Below are positions 9,209-17,357 of a stretch of DNA of 64,000 bases, piece by piece. Made by a program: the position numbers and the translations under genes. Within the stretch, counting starts at the first letter, position 1, and every line of letters begins with the position of its first letter. Source of the stretch: Streptomyces viridiviolaceus (GTDB lineage: Bacteria > Actinomycetota > Actinomycetes > Streptomycetales > Streptomycetaceae); the NCBI RefSeq assembly GCF_014650995.1, contig NZ_BMWA01000005.1, positions 219,658 through 283,657 of the forward strand. Direction: 5' to 3'. The notes below the pieces were generated by a model, which was not told where the DNA came from, ran no database searches, and saw only the letters and a list, made by a program, of their open reading frames with translations.

Positions 9209-9997
9209 ATGGCACTCACACACGGCAGGTACCGTTCGCGCGGCTCGGGCCGGAGGCCGGCCGCGACCATCGGCATCGGTGTCGCAGCAGGCGTGACGGC
9301 TGCGGCCGGGCTCCGGTTCGGCCGCAAGGCGGCCACGATCAGCAAGATCGGCAAGGGCCACCCCCTCAAGCACCGCGCGCTGGACCTCGCGGCCGGTGCC
9401 ATGCAGCCGAAGTACCCGCTCGACGCGATGAGCACCTACCTCAACGGCTTCCACATGTACGCCGACGACATGGGCCGGCAGGTGGAGGCCACCCATTTCT
9501 GCATTCATCTCCGGCACGACCTGCACCAATGCGTGATCTTCGACCGCAACGCGCCTGACGCGCGCTTGATCGGCATCGAGTACATCATCAGCGAGCAGCG
9601 TTTCCGCAGCCTGCCCGACGACGAGAAGCGGCTGTGGCACAGCCACCACTACGAGGTCTCGTCCGGCAGTCTCACTGCCCCGGGCATTCCTGACATGGCT
9701 GAACACGCCTACTTCGAAGACCTCGTGACGACCTATGGGAAGACGTTCCATACGTGGCAGTACGATCGCGACGACTTCCCTTACGGCATTCCGCAGCTGA
9801 TGATGGGTTTCACGGAGGACGGTCAGGCCGCGGAGGAAATGATCCAGGCCCGGGACCGGAAGCTCGGTCTCTCGACGTCGCACAAGCGCCAGAACCGGGC
9901 GGACATTCCGGTCCCGGAGGTGGCGCCGGGCGCCAATGCGTGGGAGAGCGGCAGGACCGTGCAGACACGCCTTGAGGAGATGGACTTCAAGCGATAG
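9209..9997 (+). CDS. DUF1264 (OBAP-like) family protein
   Basis: A 262-residue protein whose body matches the DUF1264 family, known in plants as oil-body-associated proteins and also found in bacteria. Hallmarks are HFCIHLRHDLHQCVIFD, ARLIGIEYIISEQRF and the WHSHHYEVSSG stretch. The ATG at 9209 is chosen because MALTHGRYRSRGSGRR followed by a hydrophobic stretch (ATIGIGVAAGVTAAAGL, about 18-34) resembles a signal or anchor peptide. The frame is open further upstream, but that part is low-complexity and Arg-rich. The biochemical role of the family is unknown. It stands alone among unrelated genes and remnants. Confidence 0.75.
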   Translation: MALTHGRYRSRGSGRRPAATIGIGVAAGVTAAAGLRFGRKAATISKIGKGHPLKHRALDLAAGAMQPKYPLDAMSTYLNGFHMYADDMGRQVEATHFCIHLRHDLHQCVIFDRNAPDARLIGIEYIISEQRFRSLPDDEKRLWHSHHYEVSSGSLTAPGIPDMAEHAYFEDLVTTYGKTFHTWQYDRDDFPYGIPQLMMGFTEDGQAAEEMIQARDRKLGLSTSHKRQNRADIPVPEVAPGANAWESGRTVQTRLEEMDFKR

Positions 9998-10017
9998 CCG
10001 CCGCGCCGGGCACCGCC

Positions 10018-10290
10018 AGTACGGGCCCGTGCTGCTCGCTCTCCTGCCGCGAGGGCGCCTGCGATGTGCCCGGAGTGGTCGGTCGCCGTCCCGGTCGACG
10101 CGCAGTGCAGTCGGCCGTCCAGCGCCGGCCGCCGGTAGAGGGGGTGGCCGAAGAGGGAGTGTTCGGCGAGGCGCTGGACGGTGGACGGGGACGTCCACCG
10201 CTCGGCACTCCAGTCCTGCACGTGCAGGACGCCGGGATCGTACCGGAGGAGGTGGTCAAGTCCGTCACCGGCGGCGTCCCCGACGGCTCC
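10018..10290 (-). pseudogene. remnant of a flavin monoamine oxidase, C-terminal end
   Basis: On the minus strand this reads DWSAERWTSPST, then LFGHPLYRRPALDGRLH and ASTGTATDHSGHIAGALAAG. This is the FAD-binding C-terminal tail of flavin amine oxidases, normally ASTETA..GHIEGALAAGERAA. Nothing recognisable as the remaining 350-400 residues is present upstream. The diagnostic Glu of STET is replaced by Gly and that of GHIEGA by Ala, so the piece looks decayed. Boundaries are approximate. Confidence 0.6.
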
Positions 10291-10319
10291 GAGCCGCGTA
10301 CGCTTCCCCGCCGCACCCC

Positions 10320-10546
10320 CGGCCTCGTCCGCCACGCTGTCGTACCACGACCTGTGGTGGATCCTGAACGACCCGTACGACTCCCACATGGCCAGCGGTA
10401 TCCACGGCCGGCGGCTCTTCGTCTCACCCGGTCTCGACCTCGTCGTCGTCCACTTCGGCTCCCAGGTCGTCCCGCCCGCCGTGCCGGTCGCCCCGCCCGT
10501 CCAGGCGTTCCTGCGGATCGGGACGCACCTGGCGGGCCTGGGCTGA
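10320..10546 (+). pseudogene. remnant of a serine hydrolase (beta-lactamase fold), C-terminal end
   Basis: The plus strand encodes YHDLWWILNDPYDSHMASGI, HGRRLFVSPGLDLVVVHFGS and FLRIGTHLAGLG before a stop. This is the last 65-70 residues of class C-type serine hydrolases: a WW motif, a GIHGQ-like glycine turn, then the final beta strands. The N-terminal catalytic domain with SxxK and YxN is absent. Upstream in frame the sequence is unrelated and overlaps the amine oxidase remnant on the other strand. It is probably a deletion scar. Confidence 0.6.
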
Positions 10547-10730
10547 CCGCGAGTCCGGGAACTCTCTGTGAATCGGGGCGCGACGCCCCCGACAAGTCCG
10601 TCGGCTCCTGCCGATGGCGGCCGGAACTCCCAGAAAGCTCCCAGGATCTCTCCGGGTCCGGTCAGAGAGGGCTGACAGCGTCGGGGCTCCAGATGTTCCG
10701 TGAGCCTCGACCTGACTTGGAGCCCTCTCC

Positions 10731-12935
10731 GTGGCGACATTCCTCTCCCGGCTGGGCCGGTTCTCCTTCCGGAGGCGCCGGCTGGTCGCACTGCTGTGGG
10801 TGGTACTGCTCGTGGGAACGGGGGTGTTGGCCGGCCGGGCCCCCGCCGCGCCTCCCAACGACTTCTCCATGCCCGGCACCGAGGCGCAGCAGGCGTACGA
10901 CCTGCTGGAGAAGAACTTCCCGGAGCTGAACGCCGACGGAGCGACCGCCCGAGTGGTGTTCCGTGCCGAGGACGGCACGGTCACCGACCCCGAGACGCGC
11001 GGGGCGATCGGGGAGACGGTCCGCGCCCTCGGTGAGGATCCGCAGGTCGCCCGGGTCACGGACCCATTCGCCACCCGGTCCGTGAGCCAGGACGGCACCA
11101 CCGCCTACGCGCAGGTCTCCTACGATGTCTCCGCCTCGGAGCTGGCGGAGGACTCGCGCACCGCGCTCCGGGAGACCGTCGAGCAGGCCGCCTCGCCGGA
11201 ACTGGCCGTCGAGATGGGTGGCAACGCCGTCGACTCCAAGACCGCCGGTCACTCCTCGGAGGCCGTTGGCCTGGCGGTGGCCGCCGTGGTCCTCGTCATC
11301 ACCTTCGGCTCGCTGCTCGCGGCAGGTCTGCCACTGCTGACCGCCGTGCTCGGCGTCGGCATCGGTGCGCTGACCATCCGGGTGCTGGCCGAACCATTGA
11401 GCCTCGGCTCCACGACGACCAGCCTCGCCGTGATGATCGGGCTGGCGGTCGGCATCGACTACGCCCTGTTCGTGGTCTCCCGCTACCGCGCCGAACTCGC
11501 ACACGGCCGCAGCCGCGAGGACGCCGCCGCGCACGCGGTGGGCACCGCCGGATCGGCGGTCGTGTTCGCCGGGCTCACCGTGGTCATCGCCCTCGCGGGA
11601 CTCGCCGTGGTGGGGATCCCGCTGCTGACGCAGATGGGCCTCGCCGCGGCCGGCACGGTTGTCATCGCGGTGCTGATCGCCGTCACCCTCATCCCGGCCC
11701 TGCTCGGTCTCTGCGGCCGCCGGATCGGCCCGGCCCGACCGCGGCGCAAGAGCCCACGGCGGCAGGCCATGGGCGTGCGCTGGGCCCGGTTCGTCGTCCG
11801 CCGCCCGGTCGCCGTCCTCCTCGCCGGCGCCGCACTTCTCGGCGTGGTCGCGATTCCCGTCACCTCGCTGGAGTTGGGCCTGCCCGGCGACGACAGCCAG
11901 CCCCTCTCCACGACCCAGCGCCGGGCCTACGACATGATCGCCGAGGGCTTCGGCCCGGGCTACAACGGCCCGCTCACCGTGGTCGTCCAGGCCGACGGCG
12001 ATGGCAGCGCCGAGCAGGCCGCGCGGCGCGTCACCCGGCAGATCGACGGACGCCGGGACGTCGCCGCCGTCGGGCAGCCCCGCCTGAGCACGTTCGGCGA
12101 CACCGCCGTACTGAGCGTCGTACCGGCCGCCTCCCCGAGCAGCACGGAGACCGCCGACCTGGTGCACGCCCTGCGCGAACCGGCGCTCGCCGAGCACACC
12201 GACGCACAGGTGCTCGTCACCGGTACGACCGCGATGAACGCGGACGTCTCGCAGAAGCTGTCCGACGCGCTGATCCCGTACCTGGCCCTCGTGGTCGGTC
12301 TGGCGTTCGTGCTGCTGATCGCCGTCTTCCGCTCGCTGCGCGTCCCGCTCAAGGCGGCGCTCGGCTTCCTGCTGTCGGTGCTGGCCGGTCTGGGCGCGGT
12401 GGTCGCGGTCTTCCAGTGGGGATGGCTGGGCTCCGTCCTCGGGGTCACGGAGCCGGGTCCGATCGTGTCGATCATGCCGATCTTCATGGTCGGTGTCGTC
12501 TTCGGCCTCGCCATGGACTACGAGGTGTTCCTGGTGACCAGGATGCGCGAGGCGTACGTCCACGGGCGGTCGCCGAAGGACTCCGTGGTCAGCGGATTCG
12601 AGCACAGCGCGCGGGTGGTGACCGCCGCCGCGGTGATCATGATCTCGGTGTTCGCCGCGTTCCTGGGCTCCGACGAGCAGATCCTCAAGACGATCGGCTT
12701 CGGGCTCGCCGCCGCAGTCCTCTTCGACGCGTTCGTCGTCCGGATGACGCTCGTCCCGGCGGTGCTGGCCCTGCTCGGCCGGAGCGCCTGGAGCCTGCCC
12801 AGGTGGCTGGACCGGTTCGTGCCCGACCTCGACGTGGAGGGAGAGCGGCTGGAGCGCGGCCCGCGCGGCGTCATGGCCGAGGCGAGCGGTGCCGACCCCG
12901 TCGGTGAGGCTGCGAGCCACGTCCCCGGCAACTGA
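10731..12935 (+). CDS. MMPL/RND family membrane transporter
   Basis: A 734-residue RND-superfamily protein with two MMPL halves, each with one N-terminal membrane helix, an extracytoplasmic porter loop and five further helices. Examples are LVALLWVVLLVGTGVLAG at about 18-35 and MIGLAVGIDYALFVVSRYRAEL near 240. The second-half motif GVVFGLAMDYEVFLVTRMREAYVHG carries the proton-relay Asp-Tyr pair. The GTG at 10731 follows TTGGAG (10717-10722). Actinomycete MMPL proteins export lipids, siderophores or drugs. Gene order (MMPL, streptophobe protein, response regulator, kinase, all same strand and tightly spaced) suggests control by that two-component system. Confidence 0.88.
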   Translation: MATFLSRLGRFSFRRRRLVALLWVVLLVGTGVLAGRAPAAPPNDFSMPGTEAQQAYDLLEKNFPELNADGATARVVFRAEDGTVTDPETRGAIGETVRALGEDPQVARVTDPFATRSVSQDGTTAYAQVSYDVSASELAEDSRTALRETVEQAASPELAVEMGGNAVDSKTAGHSSEAVGLAVAAVVLVITFGSLLAAGLPLLTAVLGVGIGALTIRVLAEPLSLGSTTTSLAVMIGLAVGIDYALFVVSRYRAELAHGRSREDAAAHAVGTAGSAVVFAGLTVVIALAGLAVVGIPLLTQMGLAAAGTVVIAVLIAVTLIPALLGLCGRRIGPARPRRKSPRRQAMGVRWARFVVRRPVAVLLAGAALLGVVAIPVTSLELGLPGDDSQPLSTTQRRAYDMIAEGFGPGYNGPLTVVVQADGDGSAEQAARRVTRQIDGRRDVAAVGQPRLSTFGDTAVLSVVPAASPSSTETADLVHALREPALAEHTDAQVLVTGTTAMNADVSQKLSDALIPYLALVVGLAFVLLIAVFRSLRVPLKAALGFLLSVLAGLGAVVAVFQWGWLGSVLGVTEPGPIVSIMPIFMVGVVFGLAMDYEVFLVTRMREAYVHGRSPKDSVVSGFEHSARVVTAAAVIMISVFAAFLGSDEQILKTIGFGLAAAVLFDAFVVRMTLVPAVLALLGRSAWSLPRWLDRFVPDLDVEGERLERGPRGVMAEASGADPVGEAASHVPGN

Positions 12936-12964
12936 ACCCGTCCCCCGCTCAGAGGAGCCTGCCC

Positions 12965-14455
12965 ATGTCCGCACCGCTGCCCCACCCTTCCCCTCCCGCG
13001 TGGCGCCACGCCCTCGAAGGCGCCCTCGCCGCTGTAGCCGCTCTCGTCACCATGGCCGTCACCGCCTGGGCGGCCCTGACCCTCCTCGACGCCGGCACCG
13101 TCGCACCGCTCTCCCGACTGGTGCCGACGCTGGTCAGCCTGGCTGTCGGCGGCGGCGTCACCCTGGAGTCCGCCACCGAGTCCAACGGGTCCGCCGACGG
13201 AGGGGGGCTCGGCGGGCTGCTCGGCAGGGGCGGCGGCCTGAGCCTCTCGCTGGCCGGTGAGGTCGCGCTGACGCCCCTGACGCTGTCCTTCCTGGGTACG
13301 GCCGTCCTGGCGATCGCGTTCTTCCGGCCGCTGCGCCGGAGGGCGCGGCCCACCCCGGCGATGCTGTGGGCGCGGTGCGGCGGCGCACTGGTGACCGCTG
13401 CGGTGGCCCTCCCGGTGTGCGCCGTCGTGGCGCGGGGGACGGCCCGGCTGCCGGAGAGCGTGAAGGACCGGATCGGCGAACGTGCCGGGTCGGGTCGGAC
13501 CGGCGGGTTCGGCGGCGGCGGGGGTGGCGGTGGCCTCACCTCGGCGTTGTCCTCCGTGAGCTTCCGGACCGATGCCGTCGCCACCGCCTTCCTCGGCCTC
13601 GCAGGCGTGGCCGCCGTACTCGCGGTCGGCTGCCTCGCCGCCCGCCGGACGATGCTGCCGCGCTCCCTCGCCCTGGGCGGGCCGCGGTTGAAGTGGAACG
13701 CCGCCATGTCCACCCTCACGGGGACCGCGGCCGTGTTGTGCTGTGCCGCCCTGGCTGTCGCCGTCCTCGCCGGGGCCGCGGCTCCGACCGGCCGGGAGCA
13801 GGCGGCCCAGGCTGCGGGTGTACTGCTGCTCGCCGGACCCAATCTCATCGCCGTACTGCTCACCGCCGGGATGGGCACCTCCTGGGAAGCGGGGGTGCAG
13901 CGGCTGCAGCCCGAAGGCGGCGGGATGGCCGGCATGCTCGGCGCGGTCGGGCAGGACGACACGGCGGGCGGGGACCAGTCCGTGAACCTCGGGCACTGGG
14001 CGGGCGCCGGCGTACCGCTGTGGGTGATCGGACTGCTGCTCGCTCTGCTCCTTCTGCTGTTCGCCGGGTACGTCGCCGCCGCCCGTACCCCGGCCCGCAC
14101 GCCGCGGGAGGACGCCGACGCGCTCCTGGACCGCTACACGGACACCGCCCTGCGCATGGGCGTCGCGGTCGCCGTCGCGACGTTCCTGCTTCCTTTCCTC
14201 GCGCGCGGCTCGCTGCGGATCGGCGTCAGCCTCATGGGCAGTGAGATGGGCGGCCTCAGCGCAGGCCTCGACACGAGCCCTCGGCTGTCCGCGCTCACCG
14301 CGTTCGTCGTGGCAGCCCTCGCCGCGTACGGCGGAAGCCGCCTGCGGGGCCGACGGGCCCGGCGTCGCGAACACCCGACAGGGAGCCCGGCACCGCGCCG
14401 CGGCGCCGTGTCCTCACGTCGGGCCCGGTCTCCCGAGGGCCGTGTGATCTCCTGA
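12965..14455 (+). CDS. streptophobe family membrane protein
   Basis: A 496-residue, strongly hydrophobic protein with about ten predicted transmembrane segments. A Gly-rich cytoplasmic or external loop (GGFGGGGGGGG, about residues 180-190) and two similar halves complete it. This matches the streptophobe family, which is common in Streptomyces and has no known biochemical function. AGAGGAG precedes the ATG. It starts 29 bp after the MMPL gene and ends 8 bp before the earliest possible start of the response regulator, so it probably belongs to the same transcript. A role as accessory membrane or envelope protein is only inferred. Confidence 0.75.
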   Translation: MSAPLPHPSPPAWRHALEGALAAVAALVTMAVTAWAALTLLDAGTVAPLSRLVPTLVSLAVGGGVTLESATESNGSADGGGLGGLLGRGGGLSLSLAGEVALTPLTLSFLGTAVLAIAFFRPLRRRARPTPAMLWARCGGALVTAAVALPVCAVVARGTARLPESVKDRIGERAGSGRTGGFGGGGGGGGLTSALSSVSFRTDAVATAFLGLAGVAAVLAVGCLAARRTMLPRSLALGGPRLKWNAAMSTLTGTAAVLCCAALAVAVLAGAAAPTGREQAAQAAGVLLLAGPNLIAVLLTAGMGTSWEAGVQRLQPEGGGMAGMLGAVGQDDTAGGDQSVNLGHWAGAGVPLWVIGLLLALLLLLFAGYVAAARTPARTPREDADALLDRYTDTALRMGVAVAVATFLLPFLARGSLRIGVSLMGSEMGGLSAGLDTSPRLSALTAFVVAALAAYGGSRLRGRRARRREHPTGSPAPRRGAVSSRRARSPEGRVIS

Positions 14456-14520
14456 GAAGAGGTTTGAGCACTGCCTGTGAAAAGGGCACCGTGGCATCCG
14501 GGAAGGCGGCGACAACGATC

Positions 14521-15258
14521 ATGGCACCCACACCCCCCTCACACACCGCTGACCGCCCGGACCACCTGCTCGTCGTCGACGACGAGCCCACCGTCCGGGA
14601 ACTGCTGCGCACCGCCCTGCGCTACGCCGGCTTCGATGTGGACGCCGCCGCATCCGGCCAGGAAGCCCTCGACCGGGCCGCACGGCACACCCCCGACCTC
14701 GTCCTCCTCGACGTCATGCTCCCGGACATGGACGGCTTCGAGGTGATTCGCCGGCTGCGCGCCCAGCCCCGGTCACCGGTGCCCGGACGGGGTGGCGACG
14801 TGCCGGTCCTCTTCGTCACCGCACGCGAGGACCGGCAGGACCGGCTGAACGGACTGGCCCTCGGCGGCGACGACTACGTCACCAAGCCCTTCGACCTCGA
14901 GGAACTGATCGCCCGTATCCACGCCGTACTGCGCCGCACCCGCGGCGAGCTGCCGGCCCGCCTCGCTGTCGGCGATCTGTACCTCGAACCCGACAGCCAC
15001 CATGTCACCCGGGCGGGCCGGACCGTGCGGCTGTCCCCGACCGAGTTCCGCCTGCTGCACTTCCTGGTCGCCAACGCTGGACGGACCGTGACGAAGAACC
15101 AGATCCTGGACAGCGTGTGGGAGTACGACTTCGGTGGCGACCCCAGCATCGTCGACACTTACATCAGCTATCTGCGCCGTAAGGTCGACACCGACGGGCC
15201 CAAACTCATCCATACCGTCCGCGGCGTCGGCTACGTCATCCGCGAGCCCCGGCCGTGA
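14521..15258 (+). CDS. two-component response regulator, OmpR/PhoB type
   Basis: A 245-residue response regulator. The receiver domain (about 15-135) has the acidic pair DD20-21, phosphoacceptor Asp64 in VLLDVMLPDMDGF, and the Lys of KPFDLEEL. The C-terminal winged helix (about 150-243) includes LSPTEFRLLHFLVANAGRTVTKNQILDSVW and DTYISYLRRKVD. ATG 14521 is chosen because the receiver starts soon after it. GTG 14491 (with AAAGGG before it) and TTG 14464 are in frame and possible. Its stop overlaps the GTG of the kinase gene, so the two are translationally coupled. Likely targets are the upstream MMPL/streptophobe genes. Confidence 0.9.
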   Translation: MAPTPPSHTADRPDHLLVVDDEPTVRELLRTALRYAGFDVDAAASGQEALDRAARHTPDLVLLDVMLPDMDGFEVIRRLRAQPRSPVPGRGGDVPVLFVTAREDRQDRLNGLALGGDDYVTKPFDLEELIARIHAVLRRTRGELPARLAVGDLYLEPDSHHVTRAGRTVRLSPTEFRLLHFLVANAGRTVTKNQILDSVWEYDFGGDPSIVDTYISYLRRKVDTDGPKLIHTVRGVGYVIREPRP

Positions 15259-16856
15259 AGCGCCCCGACCTGACGTCACCCAGGGCGTGGCTGGGCCGGT
15301 TGTCGCTGCGCACCCGCCTGCTGTGCCTGTCCTTCGCCCTGGTCGCCGTCGGCCTCTTCGGCATGGGCCTGCTCGTCACCACGACCTTGCACGGCTACCT
15401 CCAGGGCCGGGTCGACGACCGGCTCGCCCTGATCGGCCAGGTCGCCGCCCGGCTGGCTTCTCCTGCCGGCACCGACACCCCGCCGAGTGTGCGGGCCATC
15501 AGCGTGCTCGGCGACACCGTCGTGACGTATGTGGACGACACCGGTGCCATCCGCAGTGCGTTCGACGCCAGCACCGCGCCACCGGGCGGCGGCCCCGACC
15601 TGCCCCGCCTCGACCGCGCGGCCGTCCTCGCCCACGAGGGCAGGCCCTTCACCGTGCCCGCACGTGAGGGCGAGGACAGCTGGCGGGTCATCGCCCTGAC
15701 CCAACCCGCCCAGGTCTTCGCGCCCGACCGCTCCGAGACCCGCGGGAGTGTCGTCGTGGCCACCTCGCTGGAGGAGGTGGACCGCACCATCGCCAAGACC
15801 CGGAACCTCTTCCTGACGGCAGGCGTCGTCCTGCTCGCGGTCCTGGGGGCCGCCGGCTGGTTCGCCGTCCGCTCCGGACTGCGCCCGCTGACCCGGATCG
15901 AGAAGACCGCGACCGCGATCACGTCCGGCGACTACTCCCACCGCGTCCCCGAACTGGCCGCGCCGCACACCGAGGTGGGACGCCTCACCGCCTGCCTCAA
16001 TCAGATGCTCGACCGCATCGACACGGCCTTCCGCGCCCGCGCGGAAGCCGAGGCGCGAAGCCGGCGCTTCTTCGCCGACGCCAGCCACGAGCTCCGCACG
16101 CCACTCGTCGGTATCAAGGGCTACACCGACCTGTACCGCATGGGCGCGATGCCCACCCGCGAGGATGTCGACAAGACGATGACCCGGATCGCGGAGGAGT
16201 CCGAACGCCTCACACGGCTCGTCGAGGAGATGTTCCTTCTCGCCCGCCTCGATGAGGACACCGAGCGCACGGGCGTCGACGGCACAACCGCCGGCCGCGC
16301 GCCCGCCTTCGGCCTCGACCTCGCCCCCATGGATCTGCGCACCCTGGCCGCCGACGCCCTCCACGACGTACGTGCACTGGACCCCACGCGCCCGGTGACC
16401 CTGACCGGGCCCGGCGGCGGAAAACCCGCCACTGCTCCCGCGCACGCCGACGAGGCCCGGCTGCGCCAGGTCGTCACCAACCTCATCGGCAACGCCGTCA
16501 CCCACACCCCTCCCGGCACTCCCATCCGTATCGGCGTCGGCATCGTTGGGCCCCACGCCGTCCTGGAAGTCGCCGACCAGGGGCCCGGCCTCACCGCCAC
16601 CGAACGCGACCACGTCTTCGACCGCTTCTACCGCACCGACGACTCGCGCACCCGCGCCACCGGCGGCTCCGGCCTCGGCCTCACCATCGCCCACGCCCTC
16701 GTCACCGCCCACGCCGGCCGCATCACCCTCGACACCGCCCCCGGCCAGGGCTGCACCTTCCGCATCCTGCTGCCCCTGCCCGATCCGCCGCAGGACGACC
16801 ACCTGCGTGACGAGCTGAGCGAGAAATCCTGGAATGACGCTCGTCCGACGCTCTGA
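15255..16856 (+). CDS. two-component sensor histidine kinase
   Basis: A 533-residue membrane kinase. Transmembrane helix 1 is at about 18-42 (LCLSFALVAVGLFGMGLLV) and helix 2 at about 187-207 (FLTAGVVLLAVLGAAGWFAV). They frame an extracellular sensor of about 145 residues. HAMP follows, then the dimerisation/phosphoacceptor segment FFADASHELRTPLVGIKGY with His278. The ATP-binding domain has N box VVTNLIGNAVTHTPP, DQGPGL and GGSGLGLTIA. The GTG start overlaps the regulator stop by 4 bp (GTGA). The last 20 bp overlap the decayed integrase frame downstream. The stimulus is unknown. Confidence 0.9.
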   Translation: MKRPDLTSPRAWLGRLSLRTRLLCLSFALVAVGLFGMGLLVTTTLHGYLQGRVDDRLALIGQVAARLASPAGTDTPPSVRAISVLGDTVVTYVDDTGAIRSAFDASTAPPGGGPDLPRLDRAAVLAHEGRPFTVPAREGEDSWRVIALTQPAQVFAPDRSETRGSVVVATSLEEVDRTIAKTRNLFLTAGVVLLAVLGAAGWFAVRSGLRPLTRIEKTATAITSGDYSHRVPELAAPHTEVGRLTACLNQMLDRIDTAFRARAEAEARSRRFFADASHELRTPLVGIKGYTDLYRMGAMPTREDVDKTMTRIAEESERLTRLVEEMFLLARLDEDTERTGVDGTTAGRAPAFGLDLAPMDLRTLAADALHDVRALDPTRPVTLTGPGGGKPATAPAHADEARLRQVVTNLIGNAVTHTPPGTPIRIGVGIVGPHAVLEVADQGPGLTATERDHVFDRFYRTDDSRTRATGGSGLGLTIAHALVTAHAGRITLDTAPGQGCTFRILLPLPDPPQDDHLRDELSEKSWNDARPTL

Positions 16857-16879
16857 GGTCCTGACAGCTCACCCGAACG

Positions 16880-17295
16880 AGGCGCATTCACCCAAGCGCC
16901 GCGCGGCTTCCGCGACCCGGCCTGTGCCTGTCCCGCCGCAGTTCGTGCTCCTCCTCCGTGCGCACATCGATCGGTTCGGGGTGGCGCCAGACGGCCGGCT
17001 GTTCCGGAACCAGAAGGGCAACTATGTGGACGCCGCAGCGTATGACGCGACCTGGGCGAGGGCCACGGGAGTACGTTCTGACCCGCACGAAACGCGCCTC
17101 TGGGCCGGCCAAGCGACCCTGCGATCTCCGGCACGCCGGGATCTCGTTCTGGCTCTACTCCGGTGTGGAGCCGGCTGCGCCCGCCGGGCCGGTCAGAGCA
17201 TCGAGGTCCTCTTCCGCCACTACGCCAAGTTCCTGGACGGCGTGCGGGAGCAGGCCAACCGCCTCATCGAGCGCGCAAACCAGGCCGTGGCCTGA
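16880..17295 (+). pseudogene. frameshifted tyrosine recombinase (integrase) C-terminal remnant
   Basis: Three consecutive pieces in alternating frames reconstruct the end of a phage/AICE-type integrase. RPVPVPPQFVLLLRAHIDRFG and DGRLFRNQKGNYVDAAAYDATW are in one frame. RPCDLRHAGISFWLYSGV (catalytic Arg and His of the DLRH box) is in the next frame. AGQSIEVLFRHYAKFLDGV with the nucleophilic Tyr is back in the first frame. Two frameshifts, the loss of the N-terminal half and a Gln where GHS is expected show it is not functional. It marks an old integrative element, but no element body or attachment site is left beside it. Confidence 0.75.
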
Positions 17296-17306
17296 GCGGG
17301 TCGAGT

Positions 17307-17348
17307 GAAGGGCGCCTGACGGGTGAAAACCCAGGTCAGGCGCCCTTC
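17307..17348. terminator. strong bidirectional terminator hairpin
   Basis: A perfect 14-bp stem, GAAGGGCGCCTGAC (17307-17320) pairing with GTCAGGCGCCCTTC (17335-17348). It is extended inside by GGGT/ACCC around a GAAA tetraloop, with a 2-nt AG bulge. It lies between the integrase remnant and the convergent aldehyde dehydrogenase gene ending at 17358. It should stop transcription from both sides. Confidence 0.85.
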
Positions 17349-17357
17349 CTCGTGCCT

